Assembly: GCA_000717735.1 (NCBI GenBank)
Contig: JOBE01000042.1
Coordinates: 1-64,000, forward strand
Reading direction: 5' to 3'
Source: Streptomyces griseoluteus
Lineage (GTDB): Bacteria; Actinomycetota; Actinomycetes; Streptomycetales; Streptomycetaceae
DNA: 64,000 bases
This document shows positions 1 through 8,256 of this stretch, piece by piece. Every line of letters begins with the position of its first letter. The first letter of the stretch is position 1. Both the position numbers and the translations under genes were made by a program. The notes below the pieces were generated by a model. It did not search any database. It saw only the letters and a list, made by a program, of their open reading frames with translations, and was not told the DNA's origin.

Positions 1-363
1 CAGACCGGTCTGGCCGGCCAGGATCCCGAGCTCCGCGACCGCCTTCCACTTCATTCCCTCGATCGCGCCCGCCGCGAGGTCCAGCGCGTCCGCGATCGTC
101 CGGGCCGCCGACACCATGTCCCTGAGGTGCTTGTCCTTGACCTTGCCCCAGTGGGCGCTGAGCGCGTCCATCGCTTCGCCGTGACCCGACGACAGCAGGC
201 GCTGCACGTGGTTGTTGGCGAGCTGACCGTCGTCGGCGAGATCGTCCGCGAACTCCCGCAGCGCATCCGCCATGTCGCGGTACGCGTCCTCGTCGACGTT
301 GGGCCAGTTCACCCCCACCAGGTCGAGAAGAGTGTCCGCCCAGTCCGGCACCGTGACAGCCAT
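1..363 (-). CDS. WXG100/CpnT-like N-terminal domain protein (3' part off the window)
   Basis: The minus-strand frame opens at an ATG at 363 and stays open to the window edge, giving 121 residues without a stop. It starts MAVTVPDWADTLLDLVGVNW and continues WPNVDEDAYRDMADAL. This is the helical N-terminal domain (WXG100-like, CpnT-like) found at the front of large actinobacterial polymorphic toxins and other type VII secretion substrates. In those proteins the N-terminal domain directs export and a variable C-terminal domain carries the toxin. The C-terminal part lies outside the window, so the effector activity is unknown. No RBS was confirmed. The divergent side (364-595) holds no recognisable gene. 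Confidence 0.75.
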   Translation of the reverse strand, partial: MAVTVPDWADTLLDLVGVNWPNVDEDAYRDMADALREFADDLADDGQLANNHVQRLLSSGHGEAMDALSAHWGKVKDKHLRDMVSAARTIADALDLAAGAIEGMKWKAVAELGILAGQTGL

Positions 364-595
364 GACCCCAGTTCCCCCGTCCGCGTAACTCGTCAACTCG
401 AACAGCCTTACCGTAGCTGCCGATCGCGAGTCATCCGCGAATGACAACCGAACCCCGTTGACGGGGAGGGCTGTTGCTCACAGTCCAACGATCACCCCAG
501 GTCAGCCGCGAGCCATCTGATCATGCTTGCCCGTACGCGCGTTCTGCAAATCGTCGCAAAGGCGATGCGTTGCCCACTTGGAACATGCCCGCCTC

Positions 596-949
596 ATGTC
601 TGCGCACCGGGCGGGCCGACGGCTTCCGGCGGCGGCGGGCTTCGTCAGGAGCAACGCCGATCGCTGGGGTGATCAGCCGACGTGGATGTTCAGCGTCGGC
701 ATGGCCGCGGCCCTGCCCGGGCCGTTGCGCCGGCTTGCCGAACGCATGGTCCAGCCGCGCATCGCCGCTCTCGTCGAGCTTGTCCGTCCTCGGGACCATC
801 GGCGTTTCTCGGGTGTGATCCGGCGCGAACACCTCGACCGGAAGGGAGCTTTGTTGTTCCGGTTGCTCGGTTGCCGCTACGGGGATCACGGGGACTGGGC
901 GGCGATCGACGCCTGGGCGGACGACATCGCCCGGCAGCTCGACGCGTGA
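596..949 (+). pseudogene. Flavodoxin-domain protein, C-terminal remnant
   Basis: The reading frame from about 596 to the stop at 949 resembles the C-terminal half of Streptomyces flavodoxin-domain (HemG-like) proteins. It contains PTWMFSVGMAAALPG, the region after the second FMN loop, and ends with an amphipathic helix (DWAAIDAWADDIARQL). The first ~80-90 residues, including the FMN phosphate loop, are absent and upstream sequence in frame shows no family similarity. An intact relative lies at 25091-25594. It is probably a decayed member of the dormancy island and not expected to bind FMN. Confidence 0.6.
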
Positions 950-1036
950 CGAGGTGGCGGTGCGCCGGGAAGCGGGTCTCGTGGCGGCGGTGCCTCAGCA
1001 CCGGGGTGGGTGAGACGAGCCCTCCTGAGTCGCTCG

Positions 1037-3973
1037 TCATTCGGTGACGCGGACCGCGAGGGCCGGGCGGATGGCGGCCGCGCGCCGGGCCGGCCCGATC
1101 GTGGCCAGGAGCGATGCGACGAAGGTGGCTGCGGCCAGGCCGCAGATGCTGGCCCATTCGACCGGGAATCCTCCTTCGAGGCCCTCGAACGCGGCGCTGT
1201 TGCTGTACATGAGCCAGGTGGTGAGCACGCCGAGGAGCGAGCCGAGGACGATTCCCTCCACGGCGACGAAGGTGCTCTCCCAGAGGAAGGACCGCTGGAC
1301 GGTCCGCGCCCGGAACCCGAGGGCCCGCAGGATGCCGATGGTGCGTCGGCGTTCGCGTACGGCTCGGACCATGACCACACCGAGGCCGGTGATGCCCACG
1401 CCGAGGCCCAGCACGAGGAAGCCCTGCATGAGGCGGAAGAAGGCGGCGCTGGAGTCGAACTGGCGCCGGATGTCCGACTCGATGGGCGTGGCGACCAGGC
1501 TGGACGAGAGCTGGTCGCCCTGCAGTCGGGTCGCCAGGGCGTCGGGGGAGGTTCCGGAGCTGGTTCTCACCAGTGCGGAGGCGTTCTGTGCCTGGGTGCC
1601 GAACAGCTCGCGCGTCGCCTGCTCGCTCATCACCACGGGGTACGTGGTCGAACTGGCGCCGGTACCCGGGTAGAAGACCATCCCGTTGCTGAGCACGCCG
1701 GCGATGACCTTCTGTTCGCTGCGGCCCGTCCGGGGGTCCGTCAGGCTGAGGGTGTCCCCGGGGTCGTAGTAGTCGCCGGCCGGGCCGCCGGTGCTGCCGA
1801 AGAAGCCGTCGAGAACGACGTAGCGGGGGTCGGAAGCGAGAGCCCGCCATACTGCGGGGTCGTCGGCCAGGCCGGGGAGCCGCTCGCGGAACGTGATGCC
1901 GGTGATCGCCCCGTCGGGTACGCCGACGACGGCGGTGTCCAGCGGTCGAGGGCTGCGGCCACCTGGATCGGTGGCCCGCCCGGTGGCGTTGAGCAGCGGT
2001 GTCACGGCGGAGATCCTGGCGGACGACGGGCCGTCACGCAGATCGGAGACGAGTCGATCGCCCGCGACCTCGGGGTTGTAGTCGAGCCGCAGGGAGTATC
2101 CGGCGGTGGCGTCGGCGACGACGCCGTCGACACCGGCGCGGAGGATGCCCGAGATCTCCGTCAGGAGCACGAGGACGAACACGATCAGGGTGTACATCAC
2201 CAGCGTCGCGCCGGTCCTGAACCGCTTGGCCAAGGGGTACGCGACCGCGAGTCGCGCCGCGAGACCGCCTTCCGTCGGGCGCTGGAGGAGTCGTCGTACG
2301 GGGCGGAGCAGCGTCTTCTGGTTGTCGCTGACGAGCACCACGGCGGAGAAGGCGGCCAGGGCGCCTTGGATGACGTACACGGACATCGACGGCGTGTCGA
2401 AGATCCGAGGGCGTATGACGGGTGCCAGGAGCGTCCAGGCGAGCACGGCTCCGGCGACCAGGGTGGTGACCGTGTGACGGGGGAGGACGCGCAGCAGTGC
2501 CGGAACGGAGAAGGCGAGGGCGAGCGCCGGCATGAGGTACGTCGCGTCGGGCTGGCTGCGCGCCACGGCCGGGACGGCCACGAACGCGCACAGGACGGCC
2601 AGGGCGGTGGAGACCGCGAGCAGCCGGCGGCGCGGCCCTTGTCCGGGCGTGGCGGGGAGGTCGCGGATCGCGGCGATGATGTTGAACCTGCTGATGCGGA
2701 CGCTGGTCGCGAGGATCGAGACGAAGGCGATGAGCAGGCCCATGGCCAGCCCGTTGAGGACGCTGGTCGGTGTGATCGCGAACGCGATGCGGATGCTGCT
2801 TCCACCGACCGACCAGCCCTGGAAGATCTGCGCCGCCACCACGGCGACGCCCCAGCCGACTGCGACCCCGATGGCCACGCCCGGCAGCGCGGACAGCAAC
2901 GCGTACGTCGCCCCTTCGAGGGTGAAGGACCCGACCAGCCGCGAGCGCTTCATCCCGACGGCCCGCACCATGCCCATCTGGGATTTCCGCTCCTCGCCGA
3001 GCATCACGAAGATGTTCACCAGGAGCAGGGCACCCGCGATGATGCTGAAGCTGCCGATCATGAGGAACAGGGCTCCGAGGGAGTCTCCGGCTTGTCTGGC
3101 ATCCCGCAGGACGGTGTGCTTCGGAGTGTCGATCGCTGTCTGCTCGGCGAGCGGGCCCAGAGCCTGCCGGATGTCGGCCGTCACCTGGTCCGTCAGGGCG
3201 TCGCCGCCCTCGACGCCGCCTCGGTTGGAGACGAAGGTGACCGAGCGCGGTTCCGCTCCGGCGGCCCGGGCGGCGGAGTCCAGGGCCTCCGGTGGCAGGA
3301 AGACGTCGCGGTTCAGCCTGCCGCCCAGACCCACCCCGGCAAGGCCCTGCTCCGGCACCACGCGCTCGACCCGGTACGTCCGCGGTGCCCCGAACAGGTA
3401 CAGCGTGACCGGATCCCCGGCCTTCACGCTCAGGGACCGGGCCAGCGGCTCGTTGACCACGACCTGGCCGGGCTTCGGGTTCGGGCCGCCGAGACCGGAG
3501 TCCCCACCCGCCGCGCCGAAGCGCGCCGCCTTGTCGAAGTCCATCTGCCAGGCGAGGACGCGCGGCTCGGCGACCGTGCGGCCGTCGGCGGTGCTGACGG
3601 CCGATGCCTGGGTGGCCTGGGCGTTCAGGACTCCGTCGACGTCGGGATCGCCGGCCAAGGCGGCCAGCCGTTCGGTGACGGCACGCCCGGCCGGGCCGGG
3701 CGGCGCGACGACGCGCTCGTCCACCGGTCCCAGAGTGCGGTACGCCTCTTGTCGTACGGAGAAGTTCAGGGTGTCACCGACGACCAGGGCACCGATGACG
3801 ATGGCCGTGCCGAGCATCGATCCGCCGATCACCAGCGCCGCCTCGGTGCGCCGACGGGCGACCTGCCGAAAGGCCAGCCGCCGTGACACCGGCTGCCGGA
3901 CGGCGACCAGCACCAGGGCCGCGAGGGCGAGAGCGAGGGCGCCGAGCAGCGGGACGAGGAGGTTCGGGTACAT
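1037..3973 (-). CDS. ABC transporter permease, FtsX/MacB type, two FtsX domains
   Basis: This 978-residue membrane protein has the duplicated FtsX arrangement. A membrane segment near residues 5-25 and another near 45-68 precede a large extracytoplasmic region. The first FtsX core lies around residues 310-430 (GEERKSQMGMVRAVGMKR). A cluster of helices follows, then a second extracytoplasmic region, and the last FtsX core is at the C-terminus (RERRRTIGILRALGFR). Such permeases work with a LolD/MacB-type ATPase, here the gene 2 bp upstream at 3976-4722, to move lipoproteins, lipids or peptides across the membrane or to transmit force. The substrate cannot be told. Start ATG at 3973; C-terminus ends RVTE. 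Confidence 0.9.
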   Translation of the reverse strand: MYPNLLVPLLGALALALAALVLVAVRQPVSRRLAFRQVARRRTEAALVIGGSMLGTAIVIGALVVGDTLNFSVRQEAYRTLGPVDERVVAPPGPAGRAVTERLAALAGDPDVDGVLNAQATQASAVSTADGRTVAEPRVLAWQMDFDKAARFGAAGGDSGLGGPNPKPGQVVVNEPLARSLSVKAGDPVTLYLFGAPRTYRVERVVPEQGLAGVGLGGRLNRDVFLPPEALDSAARAAGAEPRSVTFVSNRGGVEGGDALTDQVTADIRQALGPLAEQTAIDTPKHTVLRDARQAGDSLGALFLMIGSFSIIAGALLLVNIFVMLGEERKSQMGMVRAVGMKRSRLVGSFTLEGATYALLSALPGVAIGVAVGWGVAVVAAQIFQGWSVGGSSIRIAFAITPTSVLNGLAMGLLIAFVSILATSVRISRFNIIAAIRDLPATPGQGPRRRLLAVSTALAVLCAFVAVPAVARSQPDATYLMPALALAFSVPALLRVLPRHTVTTLVAGAVLAWTLLAPVIRPRIFDTPSMSVYVIQGALAAFSAVVLVSDNQKTLLRPVRRLLQRPTEGGLAARLAVAYPLAKRFRTGATLVMYTLIVFVLVLLTEISGILRAGVDGVVADATAGYSLRLDYNPEVAGDRLVSDLRDGPSSARISAVTPLLNATGRATDPGGRSPRPLDTAVVGVPDGAITGITFRERLPGLADDPAVWRALASDPRYVVLDGFFGSTGGPAGDYYDPGDTLSLTDPRTGRSEQKVIAGVLSNGMVFYPGTGASSTTYPVVMSEQATRELFGTQAQNASALVRTSSGTSPDALATRLQGDQLSSSLVATPIESDIRRQFDSSAAFFRLMQGFLVLGLGVGITGLGVVMVRAVRERRRTIGILRALGFRARTVQRSFLWESTFVAVEGIVLGSLLGVLTTWLMYSNSAAFEGLEGGFPVEWASICGLAAATFVASLLATIGPARRAAAIRPALAVRVTE

Positions 3974-3975
3974 GG

Positions 3976-4722
3976 TCAGCCCATGGGGAAGTCACGGATC
4001 GCGGCCGGGGTGACGACGGCTTGGCGGACGTCGTCGACCAGTTGCCCGTCGCGCATCCGTATCAGTCGGGGGACGCGTGCGCCGATGGCGCTGTCGTGGG
4101 TGACCAGGACGATCGTCTGACCCTCGTCCCGGTTGAGGCCGCACAGCAGGTCCATGACCTGGTCGGCCATCGCGCTGTCGAGGTTGCCCGTCGGTTCGTC
4201 CGCCCAGACGATGGCCGGGCGTCCGGCCAGGGCGCGGGCGATGGTCACCCGCTGTTGCTCGCCGCCGGACATCTCGCTCGGTCGGTGCTCGACCCGGTGA
4301 CCGAGACCCACCCTGTCCAGCATGTCCAGGGCCCTGCGCCGCGCTTCACGCGGCCGGGTGCCTACGAGCAGCAGGGGCAGTTCGACGTTCTCCACCGCGG
4401 AGAACACCGGTATCAGGTTGAACGCCTGGAAGACGAAGCCCATGGTGTGGGCCCGGTGCTCCGTGCGCGCGGCGTCCGACATGGCGAACAGGTCATGGCC
4501 GTCCACTTCCACCCGCCCGGCGTCGATGTCGTCGAGTCCTGACAGGCAGTTCAGCAGCGTGGTCTTTCCGGAGCCGGACGGCCCCATGACCGCCACCATC
4601 TCCCCGTGGCGTACGACGAGATCCAGGTCGAGCAGGGCGGTGACCTCCACGGAGCCCGTCCGATAGATCTTGCGTACCCCGGTGGCGACAAGGAGCGCCT
4701 GGTCGGTGTTCATGCTTTCCAT
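3976..4722 (-). CDS. ABC transporter ATP-binding protein, LolD/MacB family
   Basis: A 248-residue ATPase with Walker A GPSGSGKTTLLN, Q-loop FVFQAFNLIP, signature MSGGEQQRVTIARAL and Walker B IVWADEPTGNLDS followed by the H-loop VTHD. This is the MacB/LolD subfamily that pairs with FtsX-type permeases. The start is placed at 4722 (MESMNTDQ), with GAAGG six bases upstream; the ATG at 4713 is an alternative, and the open frame upstream to 4938 is unlikely coding. It forms a two-gene operon with the permease at 1037-3973. A full-match GGGNCNNNNGNCCC palindrome sits 50 bp before the start, so it is probably part of the dormancy regulon. Confidence 0.9.
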   Translation of the reverse strand: MESMNTDQALLVATGVRKIYRTGSVEVTALLDLDLVVRHGEMVAVMGPSGSGKTTLLNCLSGLDDIDAGRVEVDGHDLFAMSDAARTEHRAHTMGFVFQAFNLIPVFSAVENVELPLLLVGTRPREARRRALDMLDRVGLGHRVEHRPSEMSGGEQQRVTIARALAGRPAIVWADEPTGNLDSAMADQVMDLLCGLNRDEGQTIVLVTHDSAIGARVPRLIRMRDGQLVDDVRQAVVTPAAIRDFPMG

Positions 4723-4751
4723 ACCAGCCTTCGGAAGGAACTGGCGGCTAC

Positions 4752-4786
4752 GGCCACTCAGGCCCGGAAGAGGGGCCGAAGGGCCC
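4752..4786. promoter_or_regulatory. Tandem DosR/OsdR-like box before the ABC transporter
   Basis: Positions 4773-4786 read GGGCCGAAGGGCCC, a full match to GGGNCNNNNGNCCC, the half-site spacing of the mycobacterial Dos box. A weaker copy (GGCCACTCAGGCCC) is at 4752-4765, centres 21 bp apart. The pair lies 50 bp upstream of the ATPase start at 4722. Binding by the response regulator at 43199-43885 is inferred. Confidence 0.6.
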
Positions 4787-4841
4787 AATCGCGGCGGGTC
4801 ACCGCGACGCGCGGCCCGCTCGAGCGGCTTCGCCGCCATGG

Positions 4842-5120
4842 TCAGGCGTCCACCGTCGCCCGGGCGCGTCGCCGGATTGCGGTGGCGGCCAGGGTTCCCG
4901 CGCCCGTGGCGGTGACCGCGAGGAGGACGAACCCCCACGTGTAGTCGTGCGCCACACTGTCGACCGCGCCCATCACAAGGGGTGGGAAGAAGCCTCCGAG
5001 ACCGCCCGCCGCCCCGACCACCCCCGTCACCGAGCCGACGCGCTCAGCCGGAACCAGACGTGCGACCAGGGCGAAGGCCGCCCCGGACCCGGCACCCAGG
5101 CCGGCCGCCATGCCGTGCAC
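4842..5120 (-). pseudogene. Nitrate/nitrite transporter (NarK-like MFS), C-terminal remnant
   Basis: The frame contains [20 protein letters not shown], a NarK-family signature (one of the glycine-rich nitrate signature helices), followed by a last membrane helix and a basic tail. Only about 92 of the usual ~400-450 residues remain, so it cannot be a working transporter. Its 5' end abuts at about 5120-5157 the 5' end of a divergent molybdopterin oxidoreductase fragment. Both genes have lost their N-terminal parts, as one deletion across a divergent pair would produce. NarK2 belongs to the M. tuberculosis DosR regulon, which fits the location. Confidence 0.75.
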
Positions 5121-5156
5121 GCCGTTGCCGACGATCTCGGTGCCGACCTGGGCTGC

Positions 5157-5738
5157 TCCACGCCGGCGGCGGCTCTCGCCGAGTGTGGACCTGTGACACC
5201 CCTCTTCGCCGGTCTCTCACACGGGCGGATCGACCAGGAGGGGGCTGTGCCCTGGCCCTGCCCCGCGCCGGACCGGCCGGGCGAACGCACCCTGTACGCC
5301 GACGAGTTCGCCACGCCCGACGGGCGCGCCCACCTCTCGGCGGCCCCCTACCTGCCACCCGGCGAGGAACCGGACCAGGATTATCCGCTCGTGCACGTCA
5401 CGGGGCGCCGATGGGCCCACCACAACTCCGGGAGCATGACCCGGCGCGGCGGCAACCTTCTTCTCGACGCGTCCGACCGCCTGGACCTGCGCCCCGAGGG
5501 CGCTGCACGCTACGGACTGCGGGACGACACCCCCGTCACCGTCGAGAGCCGCAACGGACAGGCGCGACTCGTCGCCCGTGTCGGGACGGAACTCGCTCCC
5601 GGGCAGGTCTTCTGCGCGTTCCACTTCCCGGCCAGCGGCGTCAACTCCCTCACCTCGGAGCACGCCGACACCGTGACCTCGTGTCCGGAGTACGAGGTCA
5701 CGGCGGTACGGCTGCGGCCGACTGCGTTCGACGACTGA
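5157..5738 (+). pseudogene. Molybdopterin oxidoreductase (formate dehydrogenase/nitrate reductase type), C-terminal remnant
   Basis: About 190 residues match the C-terminal molybdopterin-dinucleotide binding domain of FdhF/NarB-type enzymes: [20 protein letters not shown], then VTGRRWAHHNSGSMTRR, then FHFPASGVNSLTSEHADTVT, ending with PEYEVTAVR. The iron-sulfur and catalytic N-terminal parts (usually 500 residues or more) are absent. The open frame continues upstream to 4947 but that part has no family similarity and lies over the narK fragment. It is a dead relic of anaerobic respiration genes. Confidence 0.75.
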
Positions 5739-5750
5739 TCGGCTCCGAGG

Positions 5751-6605
5751 TCAGTCGTGGGGGACGAGGGCGACCGGCGAGCGACTGTGGTGCAGCACCG
5801 CGTGGGCCACGCTGCCGACGTGCGTACCCAGCGTCGACCCTTGGGTGCGCCGACCGACCACCACAAGAGCCGCGTCCCCAGCGGTCTGCACCAGCTCCTG
5901 GCCGGCCGACCCGATCGTCACTCGCCCGGTCGCCGCCAGGTCGGGGTACTTCGCTCGCCAGGGTTCAAGGAGATCGTCGAGCGAACGCTGGATCTCGGGG
6001 GCGAGGGTGAGCCGGATGTCCGGGACCATGGGAGGGCCGAGCGTCGCGTAAACAGGCAGCTGCTGTGCGTAGACGACCTGCACCCGGGCGAGCCGGCGTG
6101 CCGCCTCCTCGAAGGCGAATCCCAGAACGGTGTCCACGGGTTGCCGCAGGTCGACGCCGACCACGACGGGTCCCTGCGAAGGTGACGTGTCGAGGGCCCG
6201 TACGAGGACGACCGGACGTTCGACGAGACCGGCGACCGACATCCCGACCGAGCCGATCAGATATCCGGCCACACCGCTCAACGCCCGCGAGCCGAGGACG
6301 AGCAGGTCGCCCTCATCGGCCGCGGTGACGAGGCTCGCCACGGGCTCCGACGGCAGCAGCCGGGTGGTCACCGACAGATGCGGATGACGTTTGCGCAGTC
6401 CGGCCGCCGTGCGGGCGAGCAGATCCTCCGCCCACGGCTCGTCGGGCTCTCGCGCTGCGAACGGCAGTAGGGCCTCCGGCGACGTTTCCTTCACATGTAC
6501 CAGGTGCACCCCGGTACCGCGCAGCACCGCTTCCTCCGCCGCCCACTGCGCGGCGGCGTTCGCCTGATCCGTGCCGTCCAGACCGACCACAATGCCCTGC
6601 ATCAT
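5751..6605 (-). CDS. Universal stress protein, tandem USP domains
   Basis: A 284-residue protein with two USP domains. The first begins IVVGLDGTDQANAAAQWAAE and ends in LVLGSRALSGVAGYLIGSVG; the second begins VVVGVDLRQPVDTVLGFAFE and ends VVVGRRTQGSTLGTHVGSVA. The G-2x-G-9x-G(S/T) ATP-binding pattern is present near each C-terminal half, so ATP binding is plausible. Start ATG 6605 follows AAGGAGG nine bases upstream; a second ATG at 6602 is possible. It is the last gene of the six-gene operon starting at 11796, and its ATG overlaps the stop of the CBS gene. Double-domain USPs are typical DosR-regulon members. Confidence 0.9.
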   Translation of the reverse strand: MMQGIVVGLDGTDQANAAAQWAAEEAVLRGTGVHLVHVKETSPEALLPFAAREPDEPWAEDLLARTAAGLRKRHPHLSVTTRLLPSEPVASLVTAADEGDLLVLGSRALSGVAGYLIGSVGMSVAGLVERPVVLVRALDTSPSQGPVVVGVDLRQPVDTVLGFAFEEAARRLARVQVVYAQQLPVYATLGPPMVPDIRLTLAPEIQRSLDDLLEPWRAKYPDLAATGRVTIGSAGQELVQTAGDAALVVVGRRTQGSTLGTHVGSVAHAVLHHSRSPVALVPHD

Positions 6606-7282
6606 GATCGTCTGCCTCCTTGTTCGGTGTCGTCGATGTCGTAGGTGAGACGCGTCGAGGAGACCGAGACCACTCCGTCGACCGTCGCGCACATGCGCTC
6701 GACGGCCGGGATCATGCCGCGGAACCGCAGCTTCCCAGCGAGGTCGACCTGCCCGTCACGCACGTCGACCGTGAGCGAGGCCGGGTCGAGACGCAGAGTG
6801 TCACCGAGCACGTCCTCGACGATCTCCCGGCGGATGTCGTCGTCCTGGCGGAGGAAGATGCCCAGGAGGTCGCGGCGGCTGACGATTCCCACGAGCCGGT
6901 CCTCGTCGTCGACGACGACGAGGCGCTTGACACCCTGGACCTCCATCAGCCGGGCCGCCTCCGGCACGGTCCAATCGGGGCCGGCGCACACGGCGGGGGC
7001 GGACATCAGCTCCTCGGCGCGCGTCCCCTCGGCCTTCGCCCGCTCCCACGCCTCGACGCCGGGTGCGGTCGGTAGGTCGCCCGGCCCGGCGGTCTGGTCG
7101 GCCGTCTTGCGTAGCAGGTCCCCTTCCGACACCACCCCGATCACCCGATTCCCGCCGTCCACCACCGGCACCGCGGTCACGCGGTGCCGTGACAGCACCT
7201 GGGCGATCTCCTTGAACGGGGCATCGCCACGCACGCTGACCACTTCACGGGTCATCAGCTCGGCGATCCTGCGGTGACGCAT
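6602..7282 (-). CDS. CBS-domain pair plus BON domain protein
   Basis: A 226-residue protein. Residues 1-60 and 90-150 are two CBS motifs (MTREVVSVRGDAPFKEIAQV with VIGVVSEGDLL; MSAPAVCAGPDWTVPEAARL with LVGIVSRRDLL), the usual Bateman module for adenine nucleotides. Residues ~150-220 form a BON domain (TVDVRDGQVDLAGKLRFRGM). No membrane segment is seen. The start at 7282 is chosen over the ATG at 7285 because GGAAGGAG is then at normal distance. It overlaps the stop of the E1-beta/ACP gene and the start of the USP gene, so all are translationally coupled. A role as an adenylate-sensing regulator of the operon products is inferred. Confidence 0.85.
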   Translation of the reverse strand: MRHRRIAELMTREVVSVRGDAPFKEIAQVLSRHRVTAVPVVDGGNRVIGVVSEGDLLRKTADQTAGPGDLPTAPGVEAWERAKAEGTRAEELMSAPAVCAGPDWTVPEAARLMEVQGVKRLVVVDDEDRLVGIVSRRDLLGIFLRQDDDIRREIVEDVLGDTLRLDPASLTVDVRDGQVDLAGKLRFRGMIPAVERMCATVDGVVSVSSTRLTYDIDDTEQGGRRS

Positions 7283-8256
7283 CATCCGCTCCTTCCGTGT
7301 GCGGGCGCATCCGCCTCGGCCACCAGACGAGCGGCGCAGCCGTTCCAGGTGTCGAGGGCCGGATAGTCGTCCTCGGTGAGTTCCCGGCCACTGAGTGCGG
7401 CGAGGGCCTCGACGAATGCGAGGAAGTCCAGCGAATCCATCTCGAACGTGTCCCTCAGGGACGCGTCGGGATCGAGCCCGGTGAAGTCGGCGCCGGGGAC
7501 GACGCGCTGGACCGCCTGCCGGACGACCTCGGCGTTTATCCCCGTGCCCGCCAGTTCCTCCGCGGCTTCGAGGGCCTTGGGCACGCAACCGCTGTACGCG
7601 ACCACTGTCACGTCGGTGCCCTCGCGGCGGACGGCCGCGCGGTCCAGGTCGACCTCATGGACCGCCGGATCGAGCGTGCCGGCCGCGCTGTAGAGGCTGC
7701 CGTGCTCGAAGAGCAGCACCGGGTCGGGGTCGGCCAGCGCGGCGGACAGCACGTGGCGGGCGTCGTCGACCGTGGCGGGCGCCAGGACACGGAGGCCGGG
7801 GATGTGGGCGTACCAGCCTTCGAGGCTGTGGGAGTGCTGGGCGGCCGACTGCCGTCCCGCGCCCGTCGTCATGCGGATCACCAGCGGCACACCGAGCTGT
7901 CCGTCGGACATGTGCCGCAGGGTAGCGGCGTTGTTGAGGATCTGGTCGAGGGCCAGCAGGCGGAAGTTGACCGTCATGATCTCCACGACCAGCCTCATCC
8001 CGGCCAGTGCGGCGCCGATCCCGGCCCCGACGAACGCGGACTCCGACAGAGGCGTGTCCCGGACACGATCCGGGCCGAACTCCTCCAGGAGACCGAGACT
8101 CACCCCGAAACAGCCGCCGTAGCGGCCCACGTCCTCGCCCATCAGGAAGACCCGGTCGTCCGAGGCCAGCGCCTCGCGCAGGCCCTCCCGCAGGGCCTCC
8201 CTGTATGTGGTGGTGCCGTCGTCGGGATGCGCCCGCGGTCGCGTTCTCGCACTCAT
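7282..8256 (-). CDS. Chimeric pyruvate dehydrogenase E1-beta N-terminal part fused to acyl carrier protein
   Basis: The 324-residue product is a fusion. Residues 1 to ~245 match the beta subunit of 2-oxo acid/acetoin dehydrogenase E1 ([57 protein letters not shown]), up to [19 protein letters not shown], where the C-terminal transketolase domain normally continues. There the frame switches to an acyl carrier protein: [20 protein letters not shown], then [15 protein letters not shown] with the phosphopantetheine serine in DSLDF, then [13 protein letters not shown]. The last ~80-90 residues of E1-beta, needed for the E1 heterotetramer and E2 contact, are missing, as are only the first ~10 residues of the ACP. 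This looks like an in-frame deletion joining pdhB to a downstream acp. Start ATG 8256 overlaps the E1-alpha stop. Confidence 0.85.
   Translation of the reverse strand: MSARTRPRAHPDDGTTTYREALREGLREALASDDRVFLMGEDVGRYGGCFGVSLGLLEEFGPDRVRDTPLSESAFVGAGIGAALAGMRLVVEIMTVNFRLLALDQILNNAATLRHMSDGQLGVPLVIRMTTGAGRQSAAQHSHSLEGWYAHIPGLRVLAPATVDDARHVLSAALADPDPVLLFEHGSLYSAAGTLDPAVHEVDLDRAAVRREGTDVTVVAYSGCVPKALEAAEELAGTGINAEVVRQAVQRVVPGADFTGLDPDASLRDTFEMDSLDFLAFVEALAALSGRELTEDDYPALDTWNGCAARLVAEADAPAHGRSG

Noticed and set aside
1010..3886. 958-codon open frame on the plus strand
   Set aside because: It is antisense to the FtsX permease, has low-complexity Gly/Arg/Asp composition and no domain; it arises from high-GC third positions.
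4947..5156. N-terminal extension of the plus-strand oxidoreductase fragment
   Set aside because: In frame but without family similarity, and it covers the narK remnant on the other strand.
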